Source of the DNA: Taklimakanibacter sp050251035
GTDB taxonomy: Bacteria; Pseudomonadota; Alphaproteobacteria; Rhizobiales; Aestuariivirgaceae
Direction of reading: 5' to 3'
Assembly (NCBI GenBank): GCA_050251035.1
Contig: JBFWNN010000001.1
Location: forward strand, 124,001 to 188,000
DNA: 64,000 bases
The notes under the pieces: model-generated
What the model was told of the DNA's origin: nothing
What the model saw: only the letters and a program-made list of their open reading frames with translations
Databases searched by the model: none
Shown here: positions 36,560 to 45,498 of the stretch, one piece after another
Layout: every line of letters starts with the position of its first letter
Position numbering within the stretch: position 1 is the stretch's first letter
Translations under genes and position numbers: made by a program

Positions 36560-38506
36560 ATGTCCAAGCTCTTCCCGCATCTCTTCACCCCCTACCAGGT
36601 CAAGACAACCGAGTTCCGCAACCGGATCTTCTCGACCGGCCACGACACCTATCTGCCGGAGAAATACCTGCCGTCGGATGCGCTCATCGCCTATCACGTG
36701 GCGCGCGCCAAAGGCGGGGCGGGGCTCATCGTCGTGCAGGTGACGGGGGTGCATGAATCGGCGCGCTACACCTCCGACCTGCTGATGGGCACCGACGATG
36801 CCTGCATCAAGCCCTTCGCCCGGATGATCGAGGCCATCCACCGGGAAGGGACCAAGGTATTCGTCCAGCTCTTCCATCCCGGCCGCGAGCTCCTGGGCCG
36901 GCCGGAAGGCGTCGCGCAGGCCGCCTTCGCGCCGTCCTTCTCGCCTTCTGAGCGCTTCCGCACCGCGCCCCGGCCGATGTCGCTCGCCATGGTCGAGGAG
37001 ATCATCGCGGGCTTCGGCGAGGCGGCGCGGCGCATGGCCGAAGCGGGCGCCGACGGCGTCGAGATCGTCGGCAGCCACGGCTATCTGCCGGCACAGTTCC
37101 TCAATCCGCGCGTCAACCGCCGCGACGACCGTTTCGGCGGCGCGCTCGAGAACCGCATCCGCTTCATCCGCGAGGCGGCGCAGGCGGCGCGCAAGAAGGT
37201 GCCGGAGGATTTTATCGTCGGCCTCAGGCTCTCGGGCGACGAACTCGATGCCGACGGGCTGCAGGAGGACGAGACGCTCGCCGCCTGCCGCCTGCTCAAG
37301 GACGATCTCGATTATTTCAACGTCATCGCCGGCACCTCGGCCTCGCAAGGCGGCGCCATCCATATCGTGCCGCCGATGCTGATCGAGAACGCCTATGTGG
37401 CGCCCTATGCGCGCAAGCTCAAGCAGGCGATCGGCAAGCCGGTCTTCGTGGCGGGGCGCATCAACCAACCGCATGAGGCGGAGAAGGTGATCGCCGAAGG
37501 GGCCGCCGACATGTGCGGCATGACGCGGGCGATGATCTGCGATCCCGCCATGGCCAACAAGGCGAAAGCCGGGGCGACTGACGACATCCGCGCCTGCATC
37601 GCCTGCAACCAGGCCTGCATCGGCCATTTCCAGCTCGGGCTGTCGATCTCCTGCATCCAATATCCCGAGACCGGGCGCGAGCTCGACTATGGCGACAAAC
37701 CCAAGACGACGACGGCCAAACGCGTGATGGTGGTGGGCGGCGGGCCCGGCGGCCTCAAGGCAGCGACGGTCGCCGCCGAGCGCGGCCATCAGGTGACGCT
37801 CTATGAGAAGGACACGCAGCTCGGCGGCCAGGCGCGGTTGGCCCAGCTCCTGCCGGCCCGCGCCGAGTTCGGCGGCATCATCACCAACCTCACGCGCGAG
37901 GCCGAGCGGGCGCATGTGCGCATCGTCAAGGGCAAGACGGTGACGCCGGACTTCCTCGCAAGCGAGGCGCCGGACGCGGTCATCCTCGCCTGCGGGTCGC
38001 TGCCGCAGCGCCCGCCAGCCGAGATCGGCGATGACGCGCATGTGATGCACGCCGTCGACGTGCTGAAGGGCGAGAAGACCGGCAGCCGGGTGGTGATCTA
38101 TGACTGGCTCGCCGACTGGATCGGCCTCGGCGTCGCCGAGCGGCTGGCGAGCGAGGGCGTCGACGTGCGCCTCGCCGTCAACGGGCTCAGTCCCGGCATG
38201 GCGATCCAGAACTATACGCGCGATGCCCATCTGGCGCGCTTGCATCGGCTGGGCGTCAAGGTCATCCCGCTGATGCGACTCTACGGGGCGGATGCGACGA
38301 CCGCCTATTTTCTCCACACCGCGGCGCAGGAACCGGTGGTGCTGGAGGAGGTCGACACGATCGTGCTCGCCTGTCCCAACGCGCCGGAAGATTCGCTGAC
38401 GGCGGCGGCGCAGGCATTCGAGCATTATCTCATCGGCGACTGCCTTGCGGCGCGCACCGCCGAGGAGGCCGTCTATGAAGGCCTCAAGGCAGGAATGGCG
38501 GTGTGA
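36560..38506 (+). CDS. Old Yellow Enzyme/2,4-dienoyl-CoA reductase-like flavoprotein
   Basis: 648 residues in the three-part layout of DadH/Fdr-type enzymes: an FMN TIM barrel (about 5-350), a four-cysteine [4Fe-4S] loop CIACNQACIGHFQLGLSISC (about 353-372), then two dinucleotide-binding domains (KRVMVVGGGPGGLKAATVAA, about 390; VVIYDWLADWIGLGVAE, about 515). NAD(P)H electrons pass to FMN via FAD and Fe-S. Related enzymes act on dienoyl-CoA, trimethylamine or N-methylproline; which applies is unknown. The following VOC gene starts in its stop codon. Confidence 0.92.
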   Translation: MSKLFPHLFTPYQVKTTEFRNRIFSTGHDTYLPEKYLPSDALIAYHVARAKGGAGLIVVQVTGVHESARYTSDLLMGTDDACIKPFARMIEAIHREGTKVFVQLFHPGRELLGRPEGVAQAAFAPSFSPSERFRTAPRPMSLAMVEEIIAGFGEAARRMAEAGADGVEIVGSHGYLPAQFLNPRVNRRDDRFGGALENRIRFIREAAQAARKKVPEDFIVGLRLSGDELDADGLQEDETLAACRLLKDDLDYFNVIAGTSASQGGAIHIVPPMLIENAYVAPYARKLKQAIGKPVFVAGRINQPHEAEKVIAEGAADMCGMTRAMICDPAMANKAKAGATDDIRACIACNQACIGHFQLGLSISCIQYPETGRELDYGDKPKTTTAKRVMVVGGGPGGLKAATVAAERGHQVTLYEKDTQLGGQARLAQLLPARAEFGGIITNLTREAERAHVRIVKGKTVTPDFLASEAPDAVILACGSLPQRPPAEIGDDAHVMHAVDVLKGEKTGSRVVIYDWLADWIGLGVAERLASEGVDVRLAVNGLSPGMAIQNYTRDAHLARLHRLGVKVIPLMRLYGADATTAYFLHTAAQEPVVLEEVDTIVLACPNAPEDSLTAAAQAFEHYLIGDCLAARTAEEAVYEGLKAGMAV

Positions 38507-38940
38507 ATCTCAACCAGATCAGCCTGCCGGCGCGCGACCTTGCCGCCTCGATCGCCTTCTACCAGGCGCTGGGCCTCACCCCCATCGTCCGGACCGCGAT
38601 CTATGCGCGCTTCGAGCTGCCGGACGGCGAGGCGACGCTGTCGCTGCACCAGACCGATGCGAAGCTCGGTGACGAGGGCGTCTATGTCTATTTCGAATGC
38701 GACGATCTCGATCGGCGCGTGCGCGACTTGCAGGTGAAGGGCATCGCCTTCGCCAGCGAGCCGGAAGACAAGCGCTGGCTGTGGCGCGAGGCGTGGCTCA
38801 CCGATCCCGCCGGCAACCGTCTGTGCCTGTTCACGGCGGGAGCCAACCGCAAGAACCCGCCCTGGCGGCTCGGTGCAAGCAATAGCGCGCGGCGGAGGGA
38901 GGATATCGGCTCTTGCCGGAATGACTTCGAACCGTCCTAA
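38503..38940 (+). CDS. VOC-superfamily protein (glyoxalase/bleomycin-resistance type)
   Basis: 145 residues. VNLNQISLPARDLAASIAFYQALGLTPI opens the beta-alpha-beta-beta-beta fold; two half-repeats are visible and metal-type acidic/His ligands are scattered. GTG at 38503 overlaps the preceding TGA (GTGTGA), so translation is probably coupled to the flavoprotein. After about residue 126 the tail (NSARRREDIGSCRNDFEPS) comes from a dispersed GC-rich repeat and is likely an extension not shared by relatives. The 3' end overlaps the convergent VOC gene by 4 bp. Confidence 0.85.
   Translation: MNLNQISLPARDLAASIAFYQALGLTPIVRTAIYARFELPDGEATLSLHQTDAKLGDEGVYVYFECDDLDRRVRDLQVKGIAFASEPEDKRWLWREAWLTDPAGNRLCLFTAGANRKNPPWRLGASNSARRREDIGSCRNDFEPS
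38885..38904. repeat. half copy of the CGGCGGAGGGAGG element within a VOC gene end
   Basis: GCGCGCGGCGGAGGGAGGAT shares about 19 bases with the right half of the hairpin at 32179-32213. It encodes part of the odd C-terminal tail of the VOC protein, suggesting that the repeat inserted and removed the original stop codon. Confidence 0.6.
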
Positions 38941-39374
38941 TCGCCCGCGGGCACCCGCGGCGCATAGGTGCCGAAGCACCAGACCTGGCCTTCGGGATCC
39001 CTGCAGATGAAGTCGCGGCTGCCATAGGGCTGGTCGGTCAGCTCCATGACGATCTCGGCGCCCGCCGCCTTGGCCGTGGCGAAAACGGCGTCGGCATCGG
39101 GGACCGCGACATAGACGGCCTGCGTCGTGCCGCCGACATCCGCGGGCGGGCGCACCAGCTTGCCGAACGCCGTGTCGTCCTTGGCGCTGCCCATCATCAG
39201 GAGACGGTTGCCCAGAGCCAGCTCCGCATGGATGACCTTGCCGTCCTCGGCTGTGTAGGCGACGTGTTTCCTGAAGCCGAAAGCGCGTTGCAGCCAGTCG
39301 AGCATCTTGCCGGCATCACGATAGGTCATGGTGGGATAGAGAATGGGGGCCTGGGTGGTCGGCATGTCGGCCAT
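38937..39374 (-). CDS. VOC-superfamily protein (PhnB/YP_ type)
   Basis: 145 residues. ILYPTMTYRDAGKMLDWLQRAFGFRKHVAYTAEDGKVIHAELALGNRLLMMGS is the PhnB-like VOC pattern; GSRDFICRDPEGQVWCFGTY closes the domain. No metal ligand set could be fixed. It may be a resistance-type or isomerase-type VOC protein; the function is unknown. Converges with the preceding VOC gene (4-bp overlap). Confidence 0.88.
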   Translation of the reverse strand: MADMPTTQAPILYPTMTYRDAGKMLDWLQRAFGFRKHVAYTAEDGKVIHAELALGNRLLMMGSAKDDTAFGKLVRPPADVGGTTQAVYVAVPDADAVFATAKAAGAEIVMELTDQPYGSRDFICRDPEGQVWCFGTYAPRVPAGD

Positions 39375-39458
39375 GATCAGTCTCCTTCATAAGATGAAGC
39401 GATCATCGCACCCCGGAGTTCCGGCGTATTGAAGAAATGTGACCTAGCCCGGGAGCCG

Positions 39459-39487
39459 CTGGCTGGCCGGGTCAAGCCCGGCCATGA
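39459..39487. repeat. REP palindrome at the end of the AraC gene
   Basis: CTGGCTGGCCGGG-TCAAG-CCCGGCCATGA. The last codons of the AraC gene (HGRA and stop) are read from it, so the unit forms its terminal region. Confidence 0.85.
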
Positions 39488-40356
39488 ACTTCGAGCACGC
39501 CGGTTTCCGCTCCGTCGCGGCGCAAGAGATCGCCCGGCGAGAGGCCGGAGAGCTCCCTGAACTCGCGCGCGAGATGCGCCTGATCGGCATAACCCGCGGC
39601 ATAAGCGATATCGGCCCAGCCCTGGCGCGGCACGGTCGTGGCCATGTGGCGCGCATGCTCGAAACGCAGGATGCGCGCCATGATCTTCGGCGTAGCGCCG
39701 ATCTCGGCCCGGAACAGCTTGGCGAGGTGGCGACGGCTGACGCCCGCATCCGCGGCGAGGCCGGCGATGGAGGCGGCACCGTTGCTCTGTCGCAGCCGGT
39801 GCCAGACCGCGCGCACCATGTCATGCGGCGCTCGCGTCCGTTCGATGCGCCGGGCGATGACATGGTCGAGCAAAGTGAAACGCTCCCGCCAACCGGCAGC
39901 GTCCCGCAACTCCTCGATCAGCAGATCGGCACCCGAGCCCAGGAGGTCGACCAGCGGCAAGGTGCGGCGGGCGATCTCCGACTGCGCCACACCGAAGAAC
40001 CGCAGCGCGCCCAGAGGCGTGAAATTCACCTGCAGGCAAAAGGCGCTGCCCGGCGAGCCGACGATCACCGGCCCGTCATACAGGCCGGCGGCGAAGCTCG
40101 CATAGGGTGTAGCGGTCATGCGCTCGTCGTGCAAGGTGAAGGGCGCGCCGAAATTGATGATCAAGGGGATGAAGCTGCAGGGGAGCTCACGTCGCCACAC
40201 GGGCTTGCCGTCCGCCTCGCGATAGCCGGAATAGTCGATCACATGGGGCTCGAGCGCCGCATGCGGCAGGCCGCGCACGATCTCCCAGCTCCCCGCTTCG
40301 CCCTCATAAGCGAGGCGGGTGATCTTGCGGTCCGGTCCGGCAATTTCATGCACCAT
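39472..40356 (-). CDS. AraC-family transcriptional regulator
   Basis: 294 residues: a long N-terminal cupin-like effector domain (about 20-185) and a C-terminal AraC HTH pair (about 195-290) with SIAGLAADAGVSRRHLAKLFRAEIGATPKIMARILRFEHARHM. Ligand unknown. The C terminus (VLEVHGRA) runs into a REP palindrome, so the natural end may have been shorter. Divergent from the small membrane protein gene at 40418. Confidence 0.9.
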   Translation of the reverse strand: MVHEIAGPDRKITRLAYEGEAGSWEIVRGLPHAALEPHVIDYSGYREADGKPVWRRELPCSFIPLIINFGAPFTLHDERMTATPYASFAAGLYDGPVIVGSPGSAFCLQVNFTPLGALRFFGVAQSEIARRTLPLVDLLGSGADLLIEELRDAAGWRERFTLLDHVIARRIERTRAPHDMVRAVWHRLRQSNGAASIAGLAADAGVSRRHLAKLFRAEIGATPKIMARILRFEHARHMATTVPRQGWADIAYAAGYADQAHLAREFRELSGLSPGDLLRRDGAETGVLEVHGRA

Positions 40357-40417
40357 TCCGGTATTCTAGCGCCGGCGCGCGATTGACGCCACCCATGGCC
40401 CGTGCCAGCGTCGCGGG

Positions 40418-40804
40418 ATGCGCCAGCTCTTCCATTTCGAATCGAAGGCCCAGCCGCTCGCCGCGCCCCGGAGCTTCGCGCTGCGGCTGATGGGCAACGC
40501 CTTGTGGAGCGCCGGCTTCATCCTCGTCTGGCTCGTCATCGGCATGGCCGGATATGGCGGCTTCGAAGGCATGAGCATGATCGATGCCTTCGTCAATGCG
40601 GCGATGATCCTGTCCGGCATGGGACCGGTCGAGCCGCTCAACACGACGGGCGGCAAGCTCTTCGCCGGCCTCTATGCGATCATCTCCGGCATCGTCATCT
40701 TCGGCATCGCCGGCGTCGCGCTGGCGCCGCTCTTTCACCGCATGATGCACAAATTCCATCTCCAGGACGACGAGCAAGCGGCGAAAGGCAGGAAGAAGAC
40801 GTGA
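40418..40804 (+). CDS. small membrane protein
   Basis: 128 residues with two transmembrane helices (NALWSAGFILVWLVIGMAGYG; LFAGLYAIISGIVIFGIAGVALAPLF) and a short loop EGMSMIDAFVNAAMILSGMGPVEPLNTTGG, a pattern like the pore loop of ion-channel-type two-helix proteins; this is suggestive only. Its basic C-terminal tail (HRMMHKFHLQDDEQAAKGRKKT) is cytoplasmic. The next gene starts in its stop codon (GTGA). Confidence 0.75.
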   Translation: MRQLFHFESKAQPLAAPRSFALRLMGNALWSAGFILVWLVIGMAGYGGFEGMSMIDAFVNAAMILSGMGPVEPLNTTGGKLFAGLYAIISGIVIFGIAGVALAPLFHRMMHKFHLQDDEQAAKGRKKT

Positions 40805-41781
40805 GCCGGACCATTCTCGCCGTCCTCTGGCTCATCCTCGCCACGCCGGCGGCCCTGGCCAATGGCGCCATCGCCGAGCGCAAGACGGGCGGCCTGGTCT
40901 TCAAGCAGTCCGACACCGTATCGATCCTCAGCGAAGACCTCGCCGTGTCGTTGACCAAGATCACCGTCGACTACCTCTACAAGTCGGAAGCCGATGCGGC
41001 GCAGACCGTCACCATCGCCTTTCCGATGGCGGCCGTTCCGGTCAATGACGATCCGGGCTCCTTGCGGGAAATACTGGATGGATCAACCGACGGCGCGACG
41101 CCGGAAAACTACATGAGGTTCAAGGTCGTGGTCGACGGCCAGGACGTCGAAGCGGAGCCCTTCGCCCGCGCCCTGGTGAAGGACAAGGACATTACCGAGA
41201 AAATCACCAAGGCCGGGCTGCCGCTCCATATGCTGGTCGACGACGCCAATGCGCTGCTCAAGAAACTGCCGAAGGCCCGGCTCGATGAGCTTATCGCGCT
41301 CGGCGCCATCGGCCAGGGCGAAAGCTATGGCGAGCCCACCTACTGGCCGCAATGGGACTATCAGGTCTTCTTCGAATGGCGGCAGGCGTTCCGCCCCGGC
41401 GAGACGAAGGTGTCGATTTCCTATGTGCCGCTCGCGGGCTTCCCGGCCGATGTCGGCGATGCCTATGAGGTGGGCGAGTGGGCGGATGCGGCCTGCGTCG
41501 ATGCGGTGGTGCGCGCGGCGATCGCCAAGCGCAAGGCCAAGGGCAATGCCTATTACGAGGTGGCGACGGTGGGCTATGTGCTGACCACCGCCAAATACTG
41601 GAAGGGCCCCATCCGCAGCTTCAATCTCAGCGTCGAAAAGCCGGACGACAAGACGCTCGCCGCCTTCTGTCCGCCCGAGGAGAAGAAGGTCTCGCCGACC
41701 CGTTTCGAATGGCATGCCACGGATTTCGTGCCCGAGGCCGATCTCAGCGTCATCTTCTATACATTCCAGGAGCCGGAATAA
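40801..41781 (+). CDS. DUF4424 family secreted protein
   Basis: 326 residues with a signal peptide (MSRTILAVLWLILATPAALA) and a DUF4424 domain with NGAIAERKTGGLVFKQSDTVSILSEDLAVSLTKITVDYLY. GTG at 40801 overlaps the stop of the preceding gene and has AGGAAGAAG upstream. DUF4424 proteins are periplasmic and of unknown function. Coupling with a two-helix membrane protein suggests the two act together. Confidence 0.85.
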   Translation: MSRTILAVLWLILATPAALANGAIAERKTGGLVFKQSDTVSILSEDLAVSLTKITVDYLYKSEADAAQTVTIAFPMAAVPVNDDPGSLREILDGSTDGATPENYMRFKVVVDGQDVEAEPFARALVKDKDITEKITKAGLPLHMLVDDANALLKKLPKARLDELIALGAIGQGESYGEPTYWPQWDYQVFFEWRQAFRPGETKVSISYVPLAGFPADVGDAYEVGEWADAACVDAVVRAAIAKRKAKGNAYYEVATVGYVLTTAKYWKGPIRSFNLSVEKPDDKTLAAFCPPEEKKVSPTRFEWHATDFVPEADLSVIFYTFQEPE

Positions 41782-41784
41782 CGA

Positions 41785-42513
41785 TCAGCCGCTCGGATCG
41801 AACGCCTCCCGGATGACACCCGCGAGATCATGCAGCAGGCGGTTGCAGGCGCCGGCATAAGACGAACCATGCATGACGGCGAGCATGCGGGGCTCGAGAG
41901 CGGCGAGAGAGCTGAGGATGCCCGCCGTCTGGCTGGTATAGGGCATGTAGCCGGCGAGCGGGCCCTGCGCCAATCGGCCCATGGCCGCCCGCGTCGGTCC
42001 GATGAGGTCGGAGGTCGTCAAGGGCGCGCCGTCGCCGAAATGGTGGAAGAGATCGGAGCAGAACAAGGTCTTGGCCGTCTCCTCGAACAGCACGCCCGCG
42101 TCCCAGCCATGCGGGATGTGGGGCGAGCGATAGAAGCGATAGCGATACCTGCCTGTTTCCAGGACGTCGTCCGGCATCATGCCGCGCGCCGGCCGGAGCG
42201 CGAAATCATCGACATTCACGATCTTGCCGACCATGGTGCAGGCAGGCACGGCGTGCGGCGCAAGGGCGAGCCAGTCATTAAGTCCGCCGCATTCGTCGGA
42301 TTCGAAATGGCTCCAGGCGATATGGCGAAGCTTGGCAGGATCGATGAGACGACCGACCGCCTCGCGCAGCTCCGGAAACATGCCCTTGAGTCCGGCGTGG
42401 AACAGCAAGGGCTCGTCGTCGCGCACCAGAAAATGACCGAACTGCATGTCGAGCTCGGGGACATAGACCGAGATCCGGTAGAGATCGGGAGCGATTTCAT
42501 CCACAGAGGCCAT
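41785..42513 (-). CDS. MBL-fold protein of the flavodiiron/ODP type
   Basis: 242 residues from ATG 42513. The MBL core contains HFESDECGGLNDWL, whose H-x-E-x-D pattern is the di-iron site type of flavodiiron (ODP) proteins rather than the HxHxDH of classic lactamases, and HMHG-like AVMHGSSYAG for a later ligand. No flavodoxin or rubredoxin domain follows, so any electron partner is separate. It could reduce O2 or act as another hydrolase; the role is unknown. ATG at 42546 is an alternative start. Confidence 0.85.
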   Translation of the reverse strand: MASVDEIAPDLYRISVYVPELDMQFGHFLVRDDEPLLFHAGLKGMFPELREAVGRLIDPAKLRHIAWSHFESDECGGLNDWLALAPHAVPACTMVGKIVNVDDFALRPARGMMPDDVLETGRYRYRFYRSPHIPHGWDAGVLFEETAKTLFCSDLFHHFGDGAPLTTSDLIGPTRAAMGRLAQGPLAGYMPYTSQTAGILSSLAALEPRMLAVMHGSSYAGACNRLLHDLAGVIREAFDPSG

Positions 42514-42570
42514 GGCGACAACCCGCATATGATCGTTCGGGATCATCGCATGGTTTCGGTTGGGATTCCA

Positions 42571-43491
42571 TCACGCCGGCTTATGGGCCGCGGCCGCCTT
42601 GCGGGCGGGCAGTGTCATGGCGACGACGCCCGCGACGACACAGATGAGCCCGATCCAGGCCGTCTCGCTCAGGCGTTCCGAGAGGAACCAGGCGCCGATG
42701 GCGACGCCGACCGGCACGCGCAGATAGGCCTGCGCGGTTGTGCCGACCGAGCCCAGCGTATGGAGGAGACGGAAGAAGATGCAAAAGGCGAGGGCGGTGG
42801 AGAAGACGGCCAGCCCGCCGAGAGCCAGGAGCGACTGGGACGAGGGGGCGAGCGTCCAGGGCCGGTCGATGAGGAGGCTCAAGGGGATGAGCACCAGTGC
42901 ACCCGCGAGCATCGAGCCCGCCGCCGGCATCATCGGATCCATATGCTTGAAATTGCGCCCGAAGATCGAGGCGCCGGCATAGCTGACGGTGGCGAGGATG
43001 ATGGCGAGCTGCGCGGCGAGCTCGCGCCCGAGGCCGTTCAGCGCCTCGACCCCGACGATGAGGCAGATGCCGGCCATGCCGGCGATCACGCCGAAGCCCT
43101 TGCGCCAGGTGGTGAGCTCGTGCCGGGTGATGGCGATGGTGATGAGGAAGGTGAAGATCGGCGTGGTCGAATTGAGGATGGCGGCGAGGCCCGCATCGAC
43201 GGTGAGCTCGGCCCAGGCGATGAGGGTGAAGGGGAGCACGCTGTTGATCGCGGCCTGGGTGGCGAAGAGGCGCCAGCTCGCGCGGTCGCGCGGCATGGAG
43301 AGGCCGCGCAGCCGCAACACCAGCAGCAGCAGGAGGGCGGCGATGAGGGTGCGCCCGGCAATGAAGGTGATCGGCGGGATGGTCTCGACGCCGATCTTGA
43401 TGAAGGTGTAGGAGGCGCCCCAGAGTGTCGCCAGCGCGGCGAGAAGCGCCAGCTCGAAAGCGAGTGAACGGGATTGAGCGGAGGTGGTCAT
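42571..43491 (-). CDS. EamA/DMT-family transporter
   Basis: 306 residues, about ten transmembrane helices in two EamA repeats: FELALLAALATLWGASYTFIKIGVETIPPITFI in the first, and LLALGGLAVFSTALAFCIFFRLLHTLGSVGTTAQAYLRVPVG in the second. ATG at 43491. The longer in-frame reading to 44211 overlaps the convergent ArsR gene and is not real. Substrate unknown. Confidence 0.9.
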   Translation of the reverse strand: MTTSAQSRSLAFELALLAALATLWGASYTFIKIGVETIPPITFIAGRTLIAALLLLLVLRLRGLSMPRDRASWRLFATQAAINSVLPFTLIAWAELTVDAGLAAILNSTTPIFTFLITIAITRHELTTWRKGFGVIAGMAGICLIVGVEALNGLGRELAAQLAIILATVSYAGASIFGRNFKHMDPMMPAAGSMLAGALVLIPLSLLIDRPWTLAPSSQSLLALGGLAVFSTALAFCIFFRLLHTLGSVGTTAQAYLRVPVGVAIGAWFLSERLSETAWIGLICVVAGVVAMTLPARKAAAAHKPA

Positions 43492-43623
43492 GGCGGTCAA
43501 CCTAAGGGCTGCGATGGCTCCATCTGTGACATGGGGGCTTGACACAGTCGCGTGCCAACGTTTCGGCCGGGGCCGAAGCGTTCGCTGCTGACCCGGGCGC
43601 CCACGCGGCCTATAGTCAGGGCC

Positions 43624-44358
43624 ATGACGAATTTCGTTTCCGGCAACAGCCTGGCCGAGGTCGCGGCGCTGATCGGCGACCCGGCGCGCGCCAATATCCT
43701 GCAGGCGCTGGCCGACGGGCGGGCGCTCACCGCGGGCGAGCTCGCCTGGCATGCGGGGGTGAGCGCGCAAACCACCAGCGGCCATCTGGCCAAGCTCGCC
43801 GAGGCGCAGCTGATCGCGCTCGAGAAGCAGGGCCGTCACCGTTATTTCCGCCTGGCCTCGCCGCACGTCGCCGAGGCCATGGAGGCCCTGATGCTGGTCG
43901 CGGCCAGCGGACCCAAGCGTCATCGCCCGACGGGACCACGCGACGAGGCGATGCGCACCGCGCGGACCTGCTACGACCATCTGGCCGGCAGGCTGGCCGT
44001 CGCCCTGGCCGACCGGCTGAGCGCCCGGCGGTTCATCATCCTGTCCGACGGGGCGGCCGCCATCACCGAGGAGGGCCACCGCTTCTTCCGCGATTTTGGC
44101 CTCGATCTCGAAGGCGACGGCAAGGGCACCCGGCCGCTCTGCCGCACCTGTCTCGATTGGAGCGAACGGCGCTCGCATCTCGCGGGCCGGCTCGGCGCGG
44201 CGCTCTGCCAAAAATGCCTCGATCTCGGCTGGATCAAGCGCGGCAAGGACAGCCGCGCCGTCACCTTCACGCCCAAGGGCATCGAAGGCTTCCGGGAGAC
44301 CTTCGGCGTCACGTTGTCTTGGGCTGCGCGAGGTCGTCCGAGCGCGCTCGGCGATTAG
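43624..44358 (+). CDS. ArsR-family transcriptional regulator with C-terminal cysteine-rich domain
   Basis: 244 residues. Winged HTH near 14-85 (LIGDPARANILQALADGRALTAGELAWHAGVSAQTTSGHLAKLAEAQLI). The C-terminal part has two CxxC-type sites (LCRTCLDW, LCQKCLDLGW) that could bind a metal, beyond the simple ArsR/SmtB domain. ATG at 43624. Divergent from the EamA exporter by 132 bp, so it may regulate that exporter. Confidence 0.85.
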   Translation: MTNFVSGNSLAEVAALIGDPARANILQALADGRALTAGELAWHAGVSAQTTSGHLAKLAEAQLIALEKQGRHRYFRLASPHVAEAMEALMLVAASGPKRHRPTGPRDEAMRTARTCYDHLAGRLAVALADRLSARRFIILSDGAAAITEEGHRFFRDFGLDLEGDGKGTRPLCRTCLDWSERRSHLAGRLGAALCQKCLDLGWIKRGKDSRAVTFTPKGIEGFRETFGVTLSWAARGRPSALGD

Positions 44359-44379
44359 ACAATCTCATCCCGCCTTAGT

Positions 44380-45498
44380 CTAAATGGTGGATTTTGCGGG
44401 CAGAACAATCCAGTCCTGTGAACGGATGCGCATTCTGACCTGGGTTCCAGGGCGGGAACAGATCTCGCGCTCGGCCCGCTCGAAGATTGTGAAGCTTCCT
44501 TCCGCCGTTCTAACCAAAAGATGGTTGTCGGCCCCGACATGCACGGCATCGACGACGGTTCCGGTCAAAAATGTCGAGTCCTGATCCGACATGTCTTCGG
44601 AAACGATCTCGATCCGCTCCGGGCGCGCACATAGGTCGGCCGTTGACGCGCCAGACGCGCCAGTCTTGACGATCGTGCCGGCGCCGGTGCGGAAGCTGTC
44701 GAAACCGCCGGCGCTTTCCACGAGCGTCGCCGTCTCGATCCAGTTCGACTTGCCGAGAAATTCCGCCACGAAACGGGATCTGGGCCGGAAGTAGAGATCG
44801 GTCGACGAGCCTTCTTGCTCCACACGCCCGTGCTGCATGACCAGGATGCGATCGGCGAAGGTCATGGCCTCTTCCTGGTCATGGGTAACGAGCAGCACCG
44901 TCGCCGATACGGCGCCGAGAATTTCCTTCAGCTCGATGCGTAGCGCCTGGCGCAGCTGGGCGTCGAGCGCCGACAGCGGCTCGTCGAGAAGGACGATGTC
45001 GGGACTGGTGGCGAGCGCGCGCGCCAGGGCGACACGCTGCTGCTGGCCGCCGCTCAGCTCCCCGGGCCAGCGCCCTCCCATGGTGTCCAGCCGGACGAGA
45101 CGCAGCATCTCCTCGACGCGCGCCGCTCGTTCCGCCCGCGGCCATCCGCGATGGCGCAGGCCATAGCCGATATTGCCGGCGACCGTCATATGCGGGAACA
45201 GCGCATATTGCTGGAACAGGATGCCGACGCTGCGTTCGTATGGGCGGTGGCCGGCGACGTCGCGACCGGCGATGCGTATGCGCCCCTCGCTCGGCTGTTC
45301 GAAGCCCGCAATCATGCGCAGGATCGTGGTCTTGCCGCAGCCGGAAGGCCCCAGGAGGGCAGCGCATTCACCCTTGCGAATGCTGATCGAAACATCGTCC
45401 GTCGCGACCACCTTGTCGAATCGCTTGGTGACGCCGAGGAGTTCGACCGCGTCGTCCACTTCCCCTCCGCTATCTCTGATGGGTGCTTCTGAAGGCAT
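44380..45498 (-). CDS. ABC transporter ATP-binding protein (PotA-like)
   Basis: 372 residues. Walker A GPSGCGKTT, Q loop, signature LSGGQQQRVALARAL and Walker B DIVLLDEPLSALD; the TOBE-type C-terminal regulatory domain follows (about 250-370). Belongs to the polyamine/opine-type importer ATPase group. It is the last gene of a five-gene operon reading M24 hydrolase, binding protein, two permeases, ATPase. Overlaps the permease gene by 29 bp. Confidence 0.95.
   Translation of the reverse strand: MPSEAPIRDSGGEVDDAVELLGVTKRFDKVVATDDVSISIRKGECAALLGPSGCGKTTILRMIAGFEQPSEGRIRIAGRDVAGHRPYERSVGILFQQYALFPHMTVAGNIGYGLRHRGWPRAERAARVEEMLRLVRLDTMGGRWPGELSGGQQQRVALARALATSPDIVLLDEPLSALDAQLRQALRIELKEILGAVSATVLLVTHDQEEAMTFADRILVMQHGRVEQEGSSTDLYFRPRSRFVAEFLGKSNWIETATLVESAGGFDSFRTGAGTIVKTGASGASTADLCARPERIEIVSEDMSDQDSTFLTGTVVDAVHVGADNHLLVRTAEGSFTIFERAEREICSRPGTQVRMRIRSQDWIVLPAKSTI

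Noticed and set aside
35942..38425. 827-codon minus-strand ORF across the GNAT and flavoprotein genes
   Set aside because: Shadow of genes with clear GNAT and OYE motifs on the other strand.
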